Source: a bacterium (GTDB taxonomy: Bacteria; Pseudomonadota; Gammaproteobacteria; UBA6186; Azoamicaceae). Taken from it: a DNA stretch of 60,630 nucleotides. The stretch covers positions 1-60,630 of the forward strand of contig DAHXPC010000011.1 of NCBI GenBank assembly GCA_027364575.1. The letters run 5' to 3'. Position numbers and translations under genes: made by a program. The notes under the pieces are model-generated. The model was not told the DNA's origin and made no database searches. It saw nothing but the letters and a program-made list of their open reading frames with translations. This document shows, in pieces, positions 27,115 to 37,099 of this stretch. The first letter of the stretch is position 1. Each line of letters opens with the position of its first letter.

Positions 27115-28149
27115 GTGTATATACAAATTACTGACAACCTAAAAATAAAGCTAGATGTTTTTTTAAAGCTCTATGTGAGCTTGCAAAAACTATATGATAG
27201 CCACTTACAGTTGGCAAAGAGAAGTAATAAAAAGCTTTTAATTATAGTTGGTGAAATTCATGATTCTCCATATTCATTTTTAATTAAAGCCATCACCTTT
27301 AATATAGCAAAAAAAATGGGGTTAAATTCTCTATATTATGAAATTTCTCCTGCTGCCCTTAATAATAAACGTATATATAAAGCTTTAGGTATTGAGTTGT
27401 GCATTAAGGGTATAAGAAATATTATTGACTGGAAAACCAAGTCAAGCTTATCATTAACGAATGAAGCATTAAAAACTATCCAAGATGAAATAAATGGGCT
27501 AAATGAGCCAGAGTTATTCGCTAGAACACTAAAGTGTGCTGATAGTTCTGGGCTGAATATTATAGGAATTGATGAGGTAGCCGATACAAATAAATCCTTA
27601 TTAAATCAGCGTGATAATGCATTTGATACTGGTGATCGAAATTTATCAATGTGTGAAAAATTGACATCTTACGATGAAAGTGGCGTCTTGGTTACAGGGA
27701 GTCATCACTTGAAAGGTCTGATGGAAAATGCATCACTACACGAGGCCTATCATATATTACCTTTGAATGCTACCTGTATTCACCCAGAAGAAGAACAAAA
27801 AGACATAGACAAGAATCAAGTTATGCTGAATGACTTAGATTCTCAAAATAATAAAACCTTTGGAACAGAGACAATAAGAAATATAGTTGACTGTGCAAAA
27901 TTTTCAATATCCGATGGCGTTATCCAATTGCCCTATACTGAAAAGGATTTTTTAATATTGAATTCTGATTTGGATTTCACTTTTTCTGTCGAACCCAGTG
28001 TAAAAGCTTCTTGCTCAAACATATTGGAATGTATTAAGCAACCCTCTTTTGCAGGAATTTTGTTTGATTATAAATCATATTTATCTAACTCTAAAAATTT
28101 ATTAGAAGGCGCATGCTGTAAAAGGACACAGAAAAGCCATACAAAATAA
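27115..28149 (+). CDS. TraB/EreA/ChaN-like domain protein, transposon passenger
   Basis: A GTG start follows GGAG. The 344-residue, AT-rich gene encodes, in order, IIVGEIHDSPYSF (GxxH motif), LYYEIS (acidic strand end), LNIIGIDEV, DRNLSMCEKL (R..M helix) and VLVTGSHHLKGL (GxxH motif). This set characterises the EreA/ChaN/TraB-Tiki-PrgY superfamily of predicted hydrolases, including the C-terminal domain of Pasteurella multocida toxin. No signal peptide or TM is evident. The last 120 residues are unrecognised. It sits inside the IS256-type unit, convergent with the transposase. Function unknown; candidates are an effector/toxin or a detoxifying hydrolase. Confidence 0.7.
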   Translation: MYIQITDNLKIKLDVFLKLYVSLQKLYDSHLQLAKRSNKKLLIIVGEIHDSPYSFLIKAITFNIAKKMGLNSLYYEISPAALNNKRIYKALGIELCIKGIRNIIDWKTKSSLSLTNEALKTIQDEINGLNEPELFARTLKCADSSGLNIIGIDEVADTNKSLLNQRDNAFDTGDRNLSMCEKLTSYDESGVLVTGSHHLKGLMENASLHEAYHILPLNATCIHPEEEQKDIDKNQVMLNDLDSQNNKTFGTETIRNIVDCAKFSISDGVIQLPYTEKDFLILNSDLDFTFSVEPSVKASCSNILECIKQPSFAGILFDYKSYLSNSKNLLEGACCKRTQKSHTK

Positions 28150-28266
28150 TCGCATGTATCGTAACTAACGCGCCACGTTCGCGGCTTGTTGATTGCCCCT
28201 GGCGCGGTCGTCATTCATGGCGCTGCACCAGGGCAATTTTATCCTAGAAAAGTAATTATTATCTCT

Positions 28267-29484
28267 CTAAAGAGGTGGTAGTCTGTCCTCAAATTCAATC
28301 ATAAATCGGCTCATAGCTGTATTCCAATTTCGGATTGGCATAGTCCATTTCTTCGAAATATTTTTCAACCCCAAGTACAACTGCTTAAAGACCGCCTCAT
28401 CACTGGGAAAGAAGCGCTTATTTTTAAGAATTTTTCTCAAGGTCATATTTAATGATTCAATGGCGTTGGTCGTGTACAATACCCGTCTAATTTCTGGTGG
28501 ATAATGAAAAAAAGGGGTAATATTGGCCCATTTATCAAACCACAAACGGCTAATAGAGGGGAATTGTTTATCCCATTTTTCTGCAAACGCCTGCAAAGCC
28601 AATTCGGCTTCATCCACGGTCGCTGCCTGATAAATCGTTTTTAAATCAGACACAACTTTCTTGCGTTCTTTGTACCCTACATATTTTAGGGAGCTACGAA
28701 TAACATGAACAATGCATAATTGTGTGATGGTTTTAGGGTAAATAGTTTCAATGGCTTCCACAAAGCCACTCAGGTCGTCGATGCAGGCAAATAAAATATC
28801 TTCGACCCCACGATTCTTTAATTTAGTGAGCACGGAGAGCCAGAATTTCGCACCCTCATTTTGACTGACCCACATGCCTAAAAGCTCTTTTTGGCCTTCT
28901 AAATTAACCCCTAAGGCGAGATAGATTGCCTTGTTGATGACTTGCTTATTATCTTTTACCTTAATGACAATCGCGTCTAAATATACAATGGGATAGTGCG
29001 AGCTTAGGCTACGGTTTTGCCATATTTTAACCTCATCCAGCACTGCATCTGTGACATTAGAGATAAGGGTAGGAGAAACCTCTACACCGTATAAATCTTG
29101 CAGCTGAGCCTGGATATCGCGGGTTGTCATACCACGGGCGTATAGAGAGATAATTTTGTCATCAAAGCCTTCAAAACGGGTCTGATTTTTAGGCAATAAT
29201 TGAGGAGTATAGCTCCCATTGCGATCTCGGGGAATTCCTAAATCCACTTCTCCGAATTCCCCCTTAAGGGTTTTAGGCATGGTGCCATTACGGGAATTGC
29301 CGGAATTATAGCCTTTAGGATCGTGTTTTTCATAGCCTAAATGAGTGGCAAGCCCTGCTTTTAAAGCACTTTCCATTACTGATTTTACAAAACTTTGAAT
29401 TAAACCGTTTTCACCAAAGAAATCATCTTGAGTTTTGCAGTTTTTAATTAATTCATCGACAAGTTTCTTATCGAGCTTAGACAT
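28267..29484 (-). CDS. IS256-family (Mutator-like) transposase
   Basis: The 405-residue protein is full length for the family. DDE residues are visible: Asp170 in YLDAIVIK, Asp236 in ACIDDLSGF followed by the C..H motif in LCIVHVIRSS, and Glu343 in TTNAIESLNMTLRK. The signature KNRGVEDILFACIDDL is typical. ATG follows TAGGAG. It mobilises the 26589-29555 unit. No internal stops, so it may be active. Confidence 0.95.
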   Translation of the reverse strand: MSKLDKKLVDELIKNCKTQDDFFGENGLIQSFVKSVMESALKAGLATHLGYEKHDPKGYNSGNSRNGTMPKTLKGEFGEVDLGIPRDRNGSYTPQLLPKNQTRFEGFDDKIISLYARGMTTRDIQAQLQDLYGVEVSPTLISNVTDAVLDEVKIWQNRSLSSHYPIVYLDAIVIKVKDNKQVINKAIYLALGVNLEGQKELLGMWVSQNEGAKFWLSVLTKLKNRGVEDILFACIDDLSGFVEAIETIYPKTITQLCIVHVIRSSLKYVGYKERKKVVSDLKTIYQAATVDEAELALQAFAEKWDKQFPSISRLWFDKWANITPFFHYPPEIRRVLYTTNAIESLNMTLRKILKNKRFFPSDEAVFKQLYLGLKNISKKWTMPIRNWNTAMSRFMIEFEDRLPPL

Positions 29485-29520
29485 AGTTAGAACTCCTAAT
29501 TGTGATTGAAGTTTATCTAA

Positions 29521-29555
29521 CTATGCGACGTTTACACAGCCGTATTTACACTACC
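29521..29555 (-). repeat. Right terminal inverted repeat of the IS256-type unit
   Basis: Two GTGTAAA motifs in tandem, read inward from 29555, resemble the ends of IS256. It lies just upstream of the transposase ATG. Confidence 0.8.
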
Positions 29556-29563
29556 AATGTTGA
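29556..29563 (+). repeat. 8-bp target-site duplication, right
   Basis: AATGTTGA, identical to 26581-26588. Directly followed by the displaced last codons of hsp20. Confidence 0.85.
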
Positions 29564-29577
29564 AAGCAATCGCAATC

Positions 29578-29618
29578 AAAAACCCTAAAATTGAGGTCTG
29601 CTAGTGCTATGGGTTTTT
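29578..29618 (+). terminator. Probable original hsp20 terminator
   Basis: AAAAACCC (29578-29585) pairs with GGGTTTTT (29611-29618) around a 25-base loop, overlapping the restored hsp20 stop codon; T-rich sequence follows. Confidence 0.45.
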
Positions 29619-29739
29619 GGATTTTGTTTTGTAAATAAGCTAAATATTTAAATAATAGTTTTAGCGATAAGGGTAATGTCAGCAACGATCATAAATTGAT
29701 CCACCCCACCGACTGAAAAATGATCCACCCTTAACGTAA

Positions 29740-31653
<1,914 letters not shown>

Positions 31654-31738
31654 TATCGGCGGGTGGATCAGTTTTGGACCGTTGACTTAGTCGAAAAGTG
31701 GATCAGTTTTCAACCGTTGGTGACAGTAAAAAAAACGC

Positions 31739-31936
31739 ATGAGAAAATATCTAATTGGGTTAGGGTTATTGATAGTCGGAATAGGTGTTTTGTACCCTTT
31801 ATTATCCAAAATTGGCGTCGGACGTTTACCTGGTGATATTCTGATCCAAAAAGATGGCTGGACGTTTTATTTTCCCATTATTACCTGCGTTATTTTAAGT
31901 ATTATTATTTCTATCTTATTTAAATGGTTTAAATAA
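31739..31936 (+). CDS. DUF2905 family small membrane protein, cut from its RBS
   Basis: The 65-residue protein has two TM helices joined by the DUF2905 signature IGRLPGDI-like segment (GVGRLPGDILIQKDG). Family function is unknown. The IS21 insertion put 2 kb between the gene and its original AAGGG ribosome-binding site and promoter. The present upstream sequence (ACAGTAAAAAAAACGC) has no Shine-Dalgarno, so expression is probably low unless read from the IS. Confidence 0.85.
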   Translation: MRKYLIGLGLLIVGIGVLYPLLSKIGVGRLPGDILIQKDGWTFYFPIITCVILSIIISILFKWFK

Positions 31937-32008
31937 ATCGATCTAGTTTTTTTGAGTTATGTTCAAAAATTGTGTTTCAAGCCCTAAATTGAATTGAACA
32001 ATTCACTG

Positions 32009-33535
32009 TCAGTCTTGCGGCAATCCAGGTTGCCTGTGACGGTTATCCAGTATGACTGAAGGCTTTTGATCCCGATAATGAATTAATTCAGCATGAAAGG
32101 GCTTTGCAGGCATTGTTGCATAACTAAAATGCAGGCTTTTATCTTCCGCTCGTGCAGATCCGCTAGATGAAGCTGCACACGCCTCAAGGGGTTGTGCTAA
32201 AGTTTGCGTACGCAAAATATTGTGCTCAACCTGATCCCATAGTTTAAAACGAATTTCATAAGATAATAGAGGCGTTTGGAAGTCTATTTTTTCTTTTTTA
32301 AGTAATATTTGCATATCTTCGCTTGTCATTAATCGCGTAAGATGAAGCATAAAGCGTTTTGGTTGGCATTCTGCTATATACTTTTCTAATCCTGCCTCAT
32401 AGTCCGGCACTTTAAGTTCAAACTCCAAATTACTCAATTCAGCTTGGCTGACATCGGCTACTTTAATATATTGCATGACACTCTCGGTGGGCTGAACTTG
32501 TAAGGTTTTGATAGGTACGGGGATCAATTTTTTATCTGAGAAAATCGGTTCTAATAAAGGGATTAACGGCTCTGGCACGAGAACAGCTTGGATAGACTGA
32601 GGTAAAACCTGTTCTATACGTTGTTCAATATATTCGCAATGATTCAAAAAATTGGGATAATGTAGTGCTGGATGATTAGCAATAAAAACCACACTTGAAA
32701 GTAATCGTTGCTCTAAAGTTGATCTAAGTTGGGCTTTATTGTCAAGCTTGCATGAATACTGGCTGGCTCTTTCCATTGCAATGTGCAAATACCCAGCCCA
32801 TTGATCATTACGTAAATAATTTTTAACGCTTTTGAAATCTGTTGCTCTGGGCTTACCTGAATTTTCATCGACGGGAGCCAAGTTTACAGAATTCACTGAT
32901 ATATAATCGCCACCGTACCCTCCGTCGACTGATTGCAATCCAGAGAATTCTTGTTCAGAAGAGCACCTTAAGCCATGTTTTGCAATGGAGTGCAAATTCA
33001 ACTCAAGATAGGTGGCCTTTAATAACTCGAGGCTTGGAACGACTCCTTGTTGTTGTCTTAAAAACTCATTAAAAAACCTTTTGCCATTTGCTTGTTGAAG
33101 AGAGGTACCTAATTCTTGAACCATTTGATAATTTTTTTCGGCAAGCTTAATAGCACGTGATGACAGATAAGGATATTCGTAAAGCAGCAAGGTTTGAATA
33201 ATTTCTAATGCAACGCTGGCCTTAAAATCTTTTCTATTATCATTTTGAATGAGTTGGTTTAAGGGTTCTACATGATACTTATAAATGTAATCATCATTAT
33301 TATTTAAACCGATCAAAGCTCTTTCATAAGGTAATTGGCGCTGAAACAAGCTTATTGTATTATATAATTCAATATATTGTTGTTTTTCGCCTTCCGCGAC
33401 GCTACGAGTTTGATTGGCAATGCCATTTAAGAGATGTAACACTTTTATGCGAGATTCAGAGTTTTTTCCTAATCTTTCTTCGTCATTTAATTGCTTTTTA
33501 AGAATTTCGAATTCTTGATTAAATTTTTGCAGCAT
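32009..33535 (-). CDS. Hypothetical 508-residue protein, possible effector
   Basis: I do not recognise a family. The protein is soluble, helix-rich, with no signal peptide or TM. The N-terminus (FEILKKQLNDEERLGKNSES) looks coiled-coil. A Gly-rich segment GLQSVDGGYGGDYISVNSVN at about residues 204-223 and several Glu/Gln-rich helices follow. The C-terminal end (RDQKPSVILDNRHRQPGLPQ) is basic and disordered-looking. Such large single-copy proteins with coiled coils between IS elements are typical of type IV-secreted effectors in Legionellales, but that is only context. Monocistronic, with an AT-rich promoter region on the right. Confidence 0.6.
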   Translation of the reverse strand: MLQKFNQEFEILKKQLNDEERLGKNSESRIKVLHLLNGIANQTRSVAEGEKQQYIELYNTISLFQRQLPYERALIGLNNNDDYIYKYHVEPLNQLIQNDNRKDFKASVALEIIQTLLLYEYPYLSSRAIKLAEKNYQMVQELGTSLQQANGKRFFNEFLRQQQGVVPSLELLKATYLELNLHSIAKHGLRCSSEQEFSGLQSVDGGYGGDYISVNSVNLAPVDENSGKPRATDFKSVKNYLRNDQWAGYLHIAMERASQYSCKLDNKAQLRSTLEQRLLSSVVFIANHPALHYPNFLNHCEYIEQRIEQVLPQSIQAVLVPEPLIPLLEPIFSDKKLIPVPIKTLQVQPTESVMQYIKVADVSQAELSNLEFELKVPDYEAGLEKYIAECQPKRFMLHLTRLMTSEDMQILLKKEKIDFQTPLLSYEIRFKLWDQVEHNILRTQTLAQPLEACAASSSGSARAEDKSLHFSYATMPAKPFHAELIHYRDQKPSVILDNRHRQPGLPQD

Positions 33536-33616
33536 TACAAATACCTTTTTAAGATTTTTGCTATATTACTAACAGTATTTTCTAAAGTCAAATTAACTTA
33601 CACTATTAATAAGCTT

Positions 33617-33754
33617 ATGATTTTTTTAATAATAATAGGCTCAGCGCTATTATACAGCTATACGGGTTTTCTGGGTGCACTTTGCCTTAAGTTGACAGCA
33701 TTAGGTGAACACTTAGCATCGCTATTTAAGGTGTGTGAACAAAATACGCATTAA
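33617..33754 (+). CDS. Possible 45-residue membrane peptide
   Basis: ATG 33617 opens a frame with one hydrophobic helix (MIFLIIIGSALLYSYTGFLG) and a short polar tail; it overlaps the dolP stop by four bases on the opposite strand. No ribosome-binding site is evident, so this could be chance. Confidence 0.2.
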   Translation: MIFLIIIGSALLYSYTGFLGALCLKLTALGEHLASLFKVCEQNTH

Positions 33755-34335
33755 GGTATATTTTCAAAGATCTGCACCACCTTTTCTACGCCACTTATGG
33801 CGCGTGCAATCTCGGTTGCTGTCATTTCTTCTTCGGGTGTGGTTAGTCCCATCAAATACACAACACCGTCTTCTGTCATCACTTTGACTCTACTGGCACT
33901 GATTTCTTTATGGCCAAATAGCCGGGTTTTGATTTGTGTGGTGATCCAAGTATCTTTAGAACGGGTTGCAAGAGAAGTAGGCTCGCTTATGGTCAGTTCA
34001 TTGTGAACTCGGCGTACTTTTGGAATATCGCTTACAACTTCTTCTGCTTGTTTTCTAAATTCTTCTGTAGGCGTTTGGCCAACCAAAACCAAAACGTTAT
34101 TATAAGCCACAAGATTGATGTGGCTTTCTTTCCATAATGCTTTGTTATTCGCTAAGGCGGTGAGTGCTTTTAAGGTAATCGATTGATCATCTACAATGGT
34201 TCCCGCAGTCCTTCTATCTAGCACAACTGCAGTACCGGTTGCAGCTCCCCCGGCTGCGGCGGCTATACAACCTTGCAGCAATGGAAATACAAGTGCGAAT
34301 ACACATAGGTTAAATCGGGATTTAACATTGATCAT
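33751..34335 (-). CDS. dolP: Outer-membrane BON-domain lipoprotein DolP (YraP)
   Basis: The 194-residue protein has a lipoprotein signal (LLQGC), then a glycine-rich AAAAGGAATGTAVV segment and two BON domains (residues about 48-115 and 125-192; HINLVAYNNVLVLVGQTPT, RVKVMTEDGVVYLMGLTTPE). DolP binds anionic phospholipids and protects outer-membrane integrity, working near the BAM complex and division site. Last gene of lpoA-yraN-dolP; diaA, present between yraN and dolP in E. coli, is missing here. Confidence 0.92.
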   Translation of the reverse strand: MINVKSRFNLCVFALVFPLLQGCIAAAAGGAATGTAVVLDRRTAGTIVDDQSITLKALTALANNKALWKESHINLVAYNNVLVLVGQTPTEEFRKQAEEVVSDIPKVRRVHNELTISEPTSLATRSKDTWITTQIKTRLFGHKEISASRVKVMTEDGVVYLMGLTTPEEEMTATEIARAISGVEKVVQIFENIP

Positions 34336-34353
34336 AGGATGTCTCCGGAAAGT

Positions 34354-34719
34354 TTAGTAAAATGCATTTTCTATCCACTCTATTGCAGGTTCGCCTGATT
34401 GTAGTGTAACGGCTATTACATCAAAACGACAAGCATAGTTTGCGAAAGCCGGGTAGTGCTGCAAAAAAAATTGAGCAGTTCGGATTATTTTTTTCTGTTT
34501 GCGTCCATTGACACTGCTGGCTGGCGTGCCATAATCTTCCCGGCTTTTAAAGCGTACTTCAACAAATAATAATTGATTTTGGTGAGTTCCGATCAGATCG
34601 ATTTCCCCTAAACGGCAACGGAAATTACGATCAATTAGTTGAAATCCTTGTTGTTGTAAGTAATGGGCAACCAAAGTTTCGGCGGCTTCTCCTAGAATTT
34701 TTTTATTCGGATTAGGCAT
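34354..34719 (-). CDS. yraN: UPF0102 family protein YraN
   Basis: The 121-residue protein shows the family pattern of a predicted restriction-endonuclease-like fold: GEAAETLVAHYLQQQGFQLI, NFRCRLGEIDLIGTHQN and LLFVEVRFKSREDYG, where Glu/Asp/Glu would bind metal. No activity is firmly established. It follows lpoA by 17 bp in the conserved yra cluster. Confidence 0.93.
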   Translation of the reverse strand: MPNPNKKILGEAAETLVAHYLQQQGFQLIDRNFRCRLGEIDLIGTHQNQLLFVEVRFKSREDYGTPASSVNGRKQKKIIRTAQFFLQHYPAFANYACRFDVIAVTLQSGEPAIEWIENAFY

Positions 34720-34736
34720 TTGTTCACCGCGTAAAT

Positions 34737-36167
34737 TTAATCGGGCACAGGGATCCCTTGCGCAAATTTAGCGCAAGTCAATTTTCGTTGTACACGATGA
34801 TATTGATTGACGTGTAGGTTGCCGGTAAATCCAGAGATGCCCTGATAAGGGAGCGTCTGGGAATTGCCAATAACGGTGGCTAGTTGATATGCATCCATCC
34901 CCAGCGCAAAAAAACGGGGGGAGTAAGTAACACTCGATTGCCATACGTTTTGCAACGTATTATGCGTTTCTTGAGCATGTGCAGAGTGTTGCAAGATCCA
35001 TGGCATGTCGCAAAATCGAATGCCCTCGAGATCTTGATCCTTGCTAGGTAACAGCGTTCCTGAATACACAGCGCTGGTTGAAAATACGGGCAAATTCTCT
35101 GCAAAATAAAAATTCAATAGTGGTTTAATTTTCCTGGCGCTTTCACTGGAGGCTGCTAAGAAAATCATATCCGCATCCTGGCGTCTCTCTTTTGCTTTTA
35201 CCTTTAATAAGGCACGAATTTTGCCTTCTATATCTTCCCCGGATTTATACAGCCGTACATCGATAATTTGGCCGCCTTGTGCCTGCCAGTAGGTTTGAAA
35301 AGCATTGGAAAGGCGTTTACCCCATTCATTCTGGGGAGCCAGAACCAAGGCTGCTTTATGGCCTTGATGCATCGCGTGATCGGCGACTGCGACCACTTCA
35401 TCTTCAGGCATTAAGCCAAATTGATACAGTTTTGCCGGTAAAGGGATCCCCTCTGCGATGGTATTTAAGGCCAGCACAGGAATGTTTAGGCGAAGGTTAA
35501 TCATGGCTTGAACTTCAAATTTGGTTAAGGGGCCCACAATAAATGTCGCGTTTTCATCGATTGCCTTTTTATAGGCGGCTTGGATTCCCTGACCTGTACC
35601 GGTATCATAGAACTTAAGGCTTGGCTCGGAGATTTTATCTTTTATGCCTTTATAATAGGCGGCTAAAAAGCCATCGCGAATGACTTTGGCAGCAGCTGCA
35701 TGCGGGCCTTTAGAGGGCAGTAATACGGCAATGTGTTGCTGAGTGGTCAGAAGGGGGGAATACGCATTCCTTTCTCCAGCGGTTTGTTGGCTTAAAGTTT
35801 GAATAATCGATTGCAGTATGGCGCGTGCTTTTGGCAAATCGTTATTTAACAATGCCAGGCGTGCGGTGAGTATGGATTGATATAGCGCGGGATCGATCGG
35901 TTGATTAACTCGTGTTTCCCGCAATATTTGTTGGGCTGCTTCACTCTTGCCTTCTCGGATGTTAATATCTGCGGCCTGTAGGCGATATTCTAGGGCCAAA
36001 GCTGAAGAGGGCGTTTTGGCGGCTAAATCCAAATATTCACTCGGCTTTTGTTCAAGCTTAGTGGCTGAAAGTGGGGTTAAAAATTGAGTAGTCGAACATC
36101 CAGCAAGAATAATCATGCCGAATAACAAACTAAAAATTAACTGACGCTTAAAAAAGATAGTTTCCAT
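34737..36167 (-). CDS. lpoA: PBP1A activator lipoprotein LpoA
   Basis: The 476-residue protein has a lipoprotein signal (ILAGCSTT), an N-terminal TPR-like helical domain (about residues 30-140) and a periplasmic-binding-protein-like domain starting HIAVLLPSKGPHAAAAKVIR. LpoA reaches from the outer membrane through peptidoglycan to stimulate PBP1A. It is shorter than the E. coli protein (678 residues), mainly in the N-terminal and linker parts. Divergent from rsmI, as in E. coli. Confidence 0.9.
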   Translation of the reverse strand: METIFFKRQLIFSLLFGMIILAGCSTTQFLTPLSATKLEQKPSEYLDLAAKTPSSALALEYRLQAADINIREGKSEAAQQILRETRVNQPIDPALYQSILTARLALLNNDLPKARAILQSIIQTLSQQTAGERNAYSPLLTTQQHIAVLLPSKGPHAAAAKVIRDGFLAAYYKGIKDKISEPSLKFYDTGTGQGIQAAYKKAIDENATFIVGPLTKFEVQAMINLRLNIPVLALNTIAEGIPLPAKLYQFGLMPEDEVVAVADHAMHQGHKAALVLAPQNEWGKRLSNAFQTYWQAQGGQIIDVRLYKSGEDIEGKIRALLKVKAKERRQDADMIFLAASSESARKIKPLLNFYFAENLPVFSTSAVYSGTLLPSKDQDLEGIRFCDMPWILQHSAHAQETHNTLQNVWQSSVTYSPRFFALGMDAYQLATVIGNSQTLPYQGISGFTGNLHVNQYHRVQRKLTCAKFAQGIPVPD

Positions 36168-36243
36168 AAAATTAAGGTACTGTATTTTTTAGTAAAATAC
36201 AAATCGACAAGTAAGTTAAATGGGTTCTTTAAAGGATAACATT

Positions 36244-37086
36244 ATGATCAAAGCAGGCACACTCTATATTGTGGCAACCCCCATTGGTCATTTAGGGGAT
36301 GTGAGCGCACGCGCCATTGAGATCTTAAATGCCGTGGATAAAATCGCGGTGGAAGATACGCGCCATAGCCGAAGATTATTAAAAGCCCTTAATATTGAAA
36401 AACCTTTAGTGGCTTTACATGAACACAATGAAAAAGATAAAGGGTGTTTATTATTAGAAGAGGTTCAACAGGGGGCGAGCATAGCGCTGATCTCGGATGC
36501 GGGAACCCCTTTAATTAGCGATCCGGGTTATCATTTGGTTCGTTCAGCCCACCGTTTACAGATTCGAGTGGTGCCCATTCCTGGCCCCTGTGCCATTATT
36601 GCTGCATTATCTGCTGGGGGGTTGCCAACAGATCGGTTTATTTTTGAAGGGTTTTTACCGGCCAAAAAAACGGCACGTCGCAAACAATTCGAAAGCCTGG
36701 TCAACGAAAGTAGAACGCTCATATTTTTTGAAGCCCCTCACCGCATCAAAGAAGCTATTGTCGATATGCTGGAAGTTTTTGGCGGCGATAGAATAGCCGT
36801 TATTGCACGCGAATTAACCAAACTATATGAAAATATTAAGCAAGGAAGCCTATGCGAATTATTACAAGCCATTGAATTGGGCGCTATTCCCGACAAAGGA
36901 GAATTTGTTATTGTCGTAGAAGGGGATGTAAGAAAAAAATTACCCACCACGCTAACCCCAGAGGTGGAACAGTTATTAAAAACGCTTTTATCCGAATTAT
37001 CGGTTAAGCAATCGGCTAGCTTGGCGGCAAAAATAACGGGTGTGAGTAAAAATTTATTATATGAATCTGCGCTGAAGCTGTCGTAA
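36244..37086 (+). CDS. rsmI: 16S rRNA (cytidine1402-2'-O)-methyltransferase RsmI
   Basis: ATG 36244 is preferred over 36220 because AAAGGA lies 7 bases upstream and the protein then starts MIKAGTLYIVATPIGHLGD, as in the family. The 280-residue product has the tetrapyrrole-methylase fold: VEDTRHSRRLL, ISDAGTPLISDPGY, PIPGPCAIIAALSAGGLPTD and FEAPHRI. It methylates the ribose of C1402 in the decoding centre. Confidence 0.95.
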   Translation: MIKAGTLYIVATPIGHLGDVSARAIEILNAVDKIAVEDTRHSRRLLKALNIEKPLVALHEHNEKDKGCLLLEEVQQGASIALISDAGTPLISDPGYHLVRSAHRLQIRVVPIPGPCAIIAALSAGGLPTDRFIFEGFLPAKKTARRKQFESLVNESRTLIFFEAPHRIKEAIVDMLEVFGGDRIAVIARELTKLYENIKQGSLCELLQAIELGAIPDKGEFVIVVEGDVRKKLPTTLTPEVEQLLKTLLSELSVKQSASLAAKITGVSKNLLYESALKLS

Positions 37087-37099
37087 AAAAGTTGTGCGA

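Larger units (their letters stand above)
26589..29555. mobile_element. IS256-type transposon of 2,967 bp with passenger gene
   Basis: The right end (29521-29555, read inward GGTAGTGTAAATACGGCTGT and onward) and the left end (26589-26623) are both 35 bases long to the end of a shared core, CTGTGTAAAC.TC.CATAG. Perfect 8-bp duplications AATGTTGA flank the unit, the size expected for IS256. Contents: about 490 bases without a clear gene, a TraB/EreA/ChaN-like gene on the plus strand, and the transposase on the minus strand, convergent. A normal IS256 relative is about 1.3-1.5 kb; no second terminal repeat is found near the transposase stop (28150-28266). Excision restores the hsp20 frame. Confidence 0.8.

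Noticed and set aside
28189..28240. Inverted repeat ATTGCCCCTGG / CCAGGGCAAT as the real left end of the IS256 element
   Set aside because: It has no similarity to the right terminal repeat and no matching target duplication; a convergent-gene terminator is a simpler reading.
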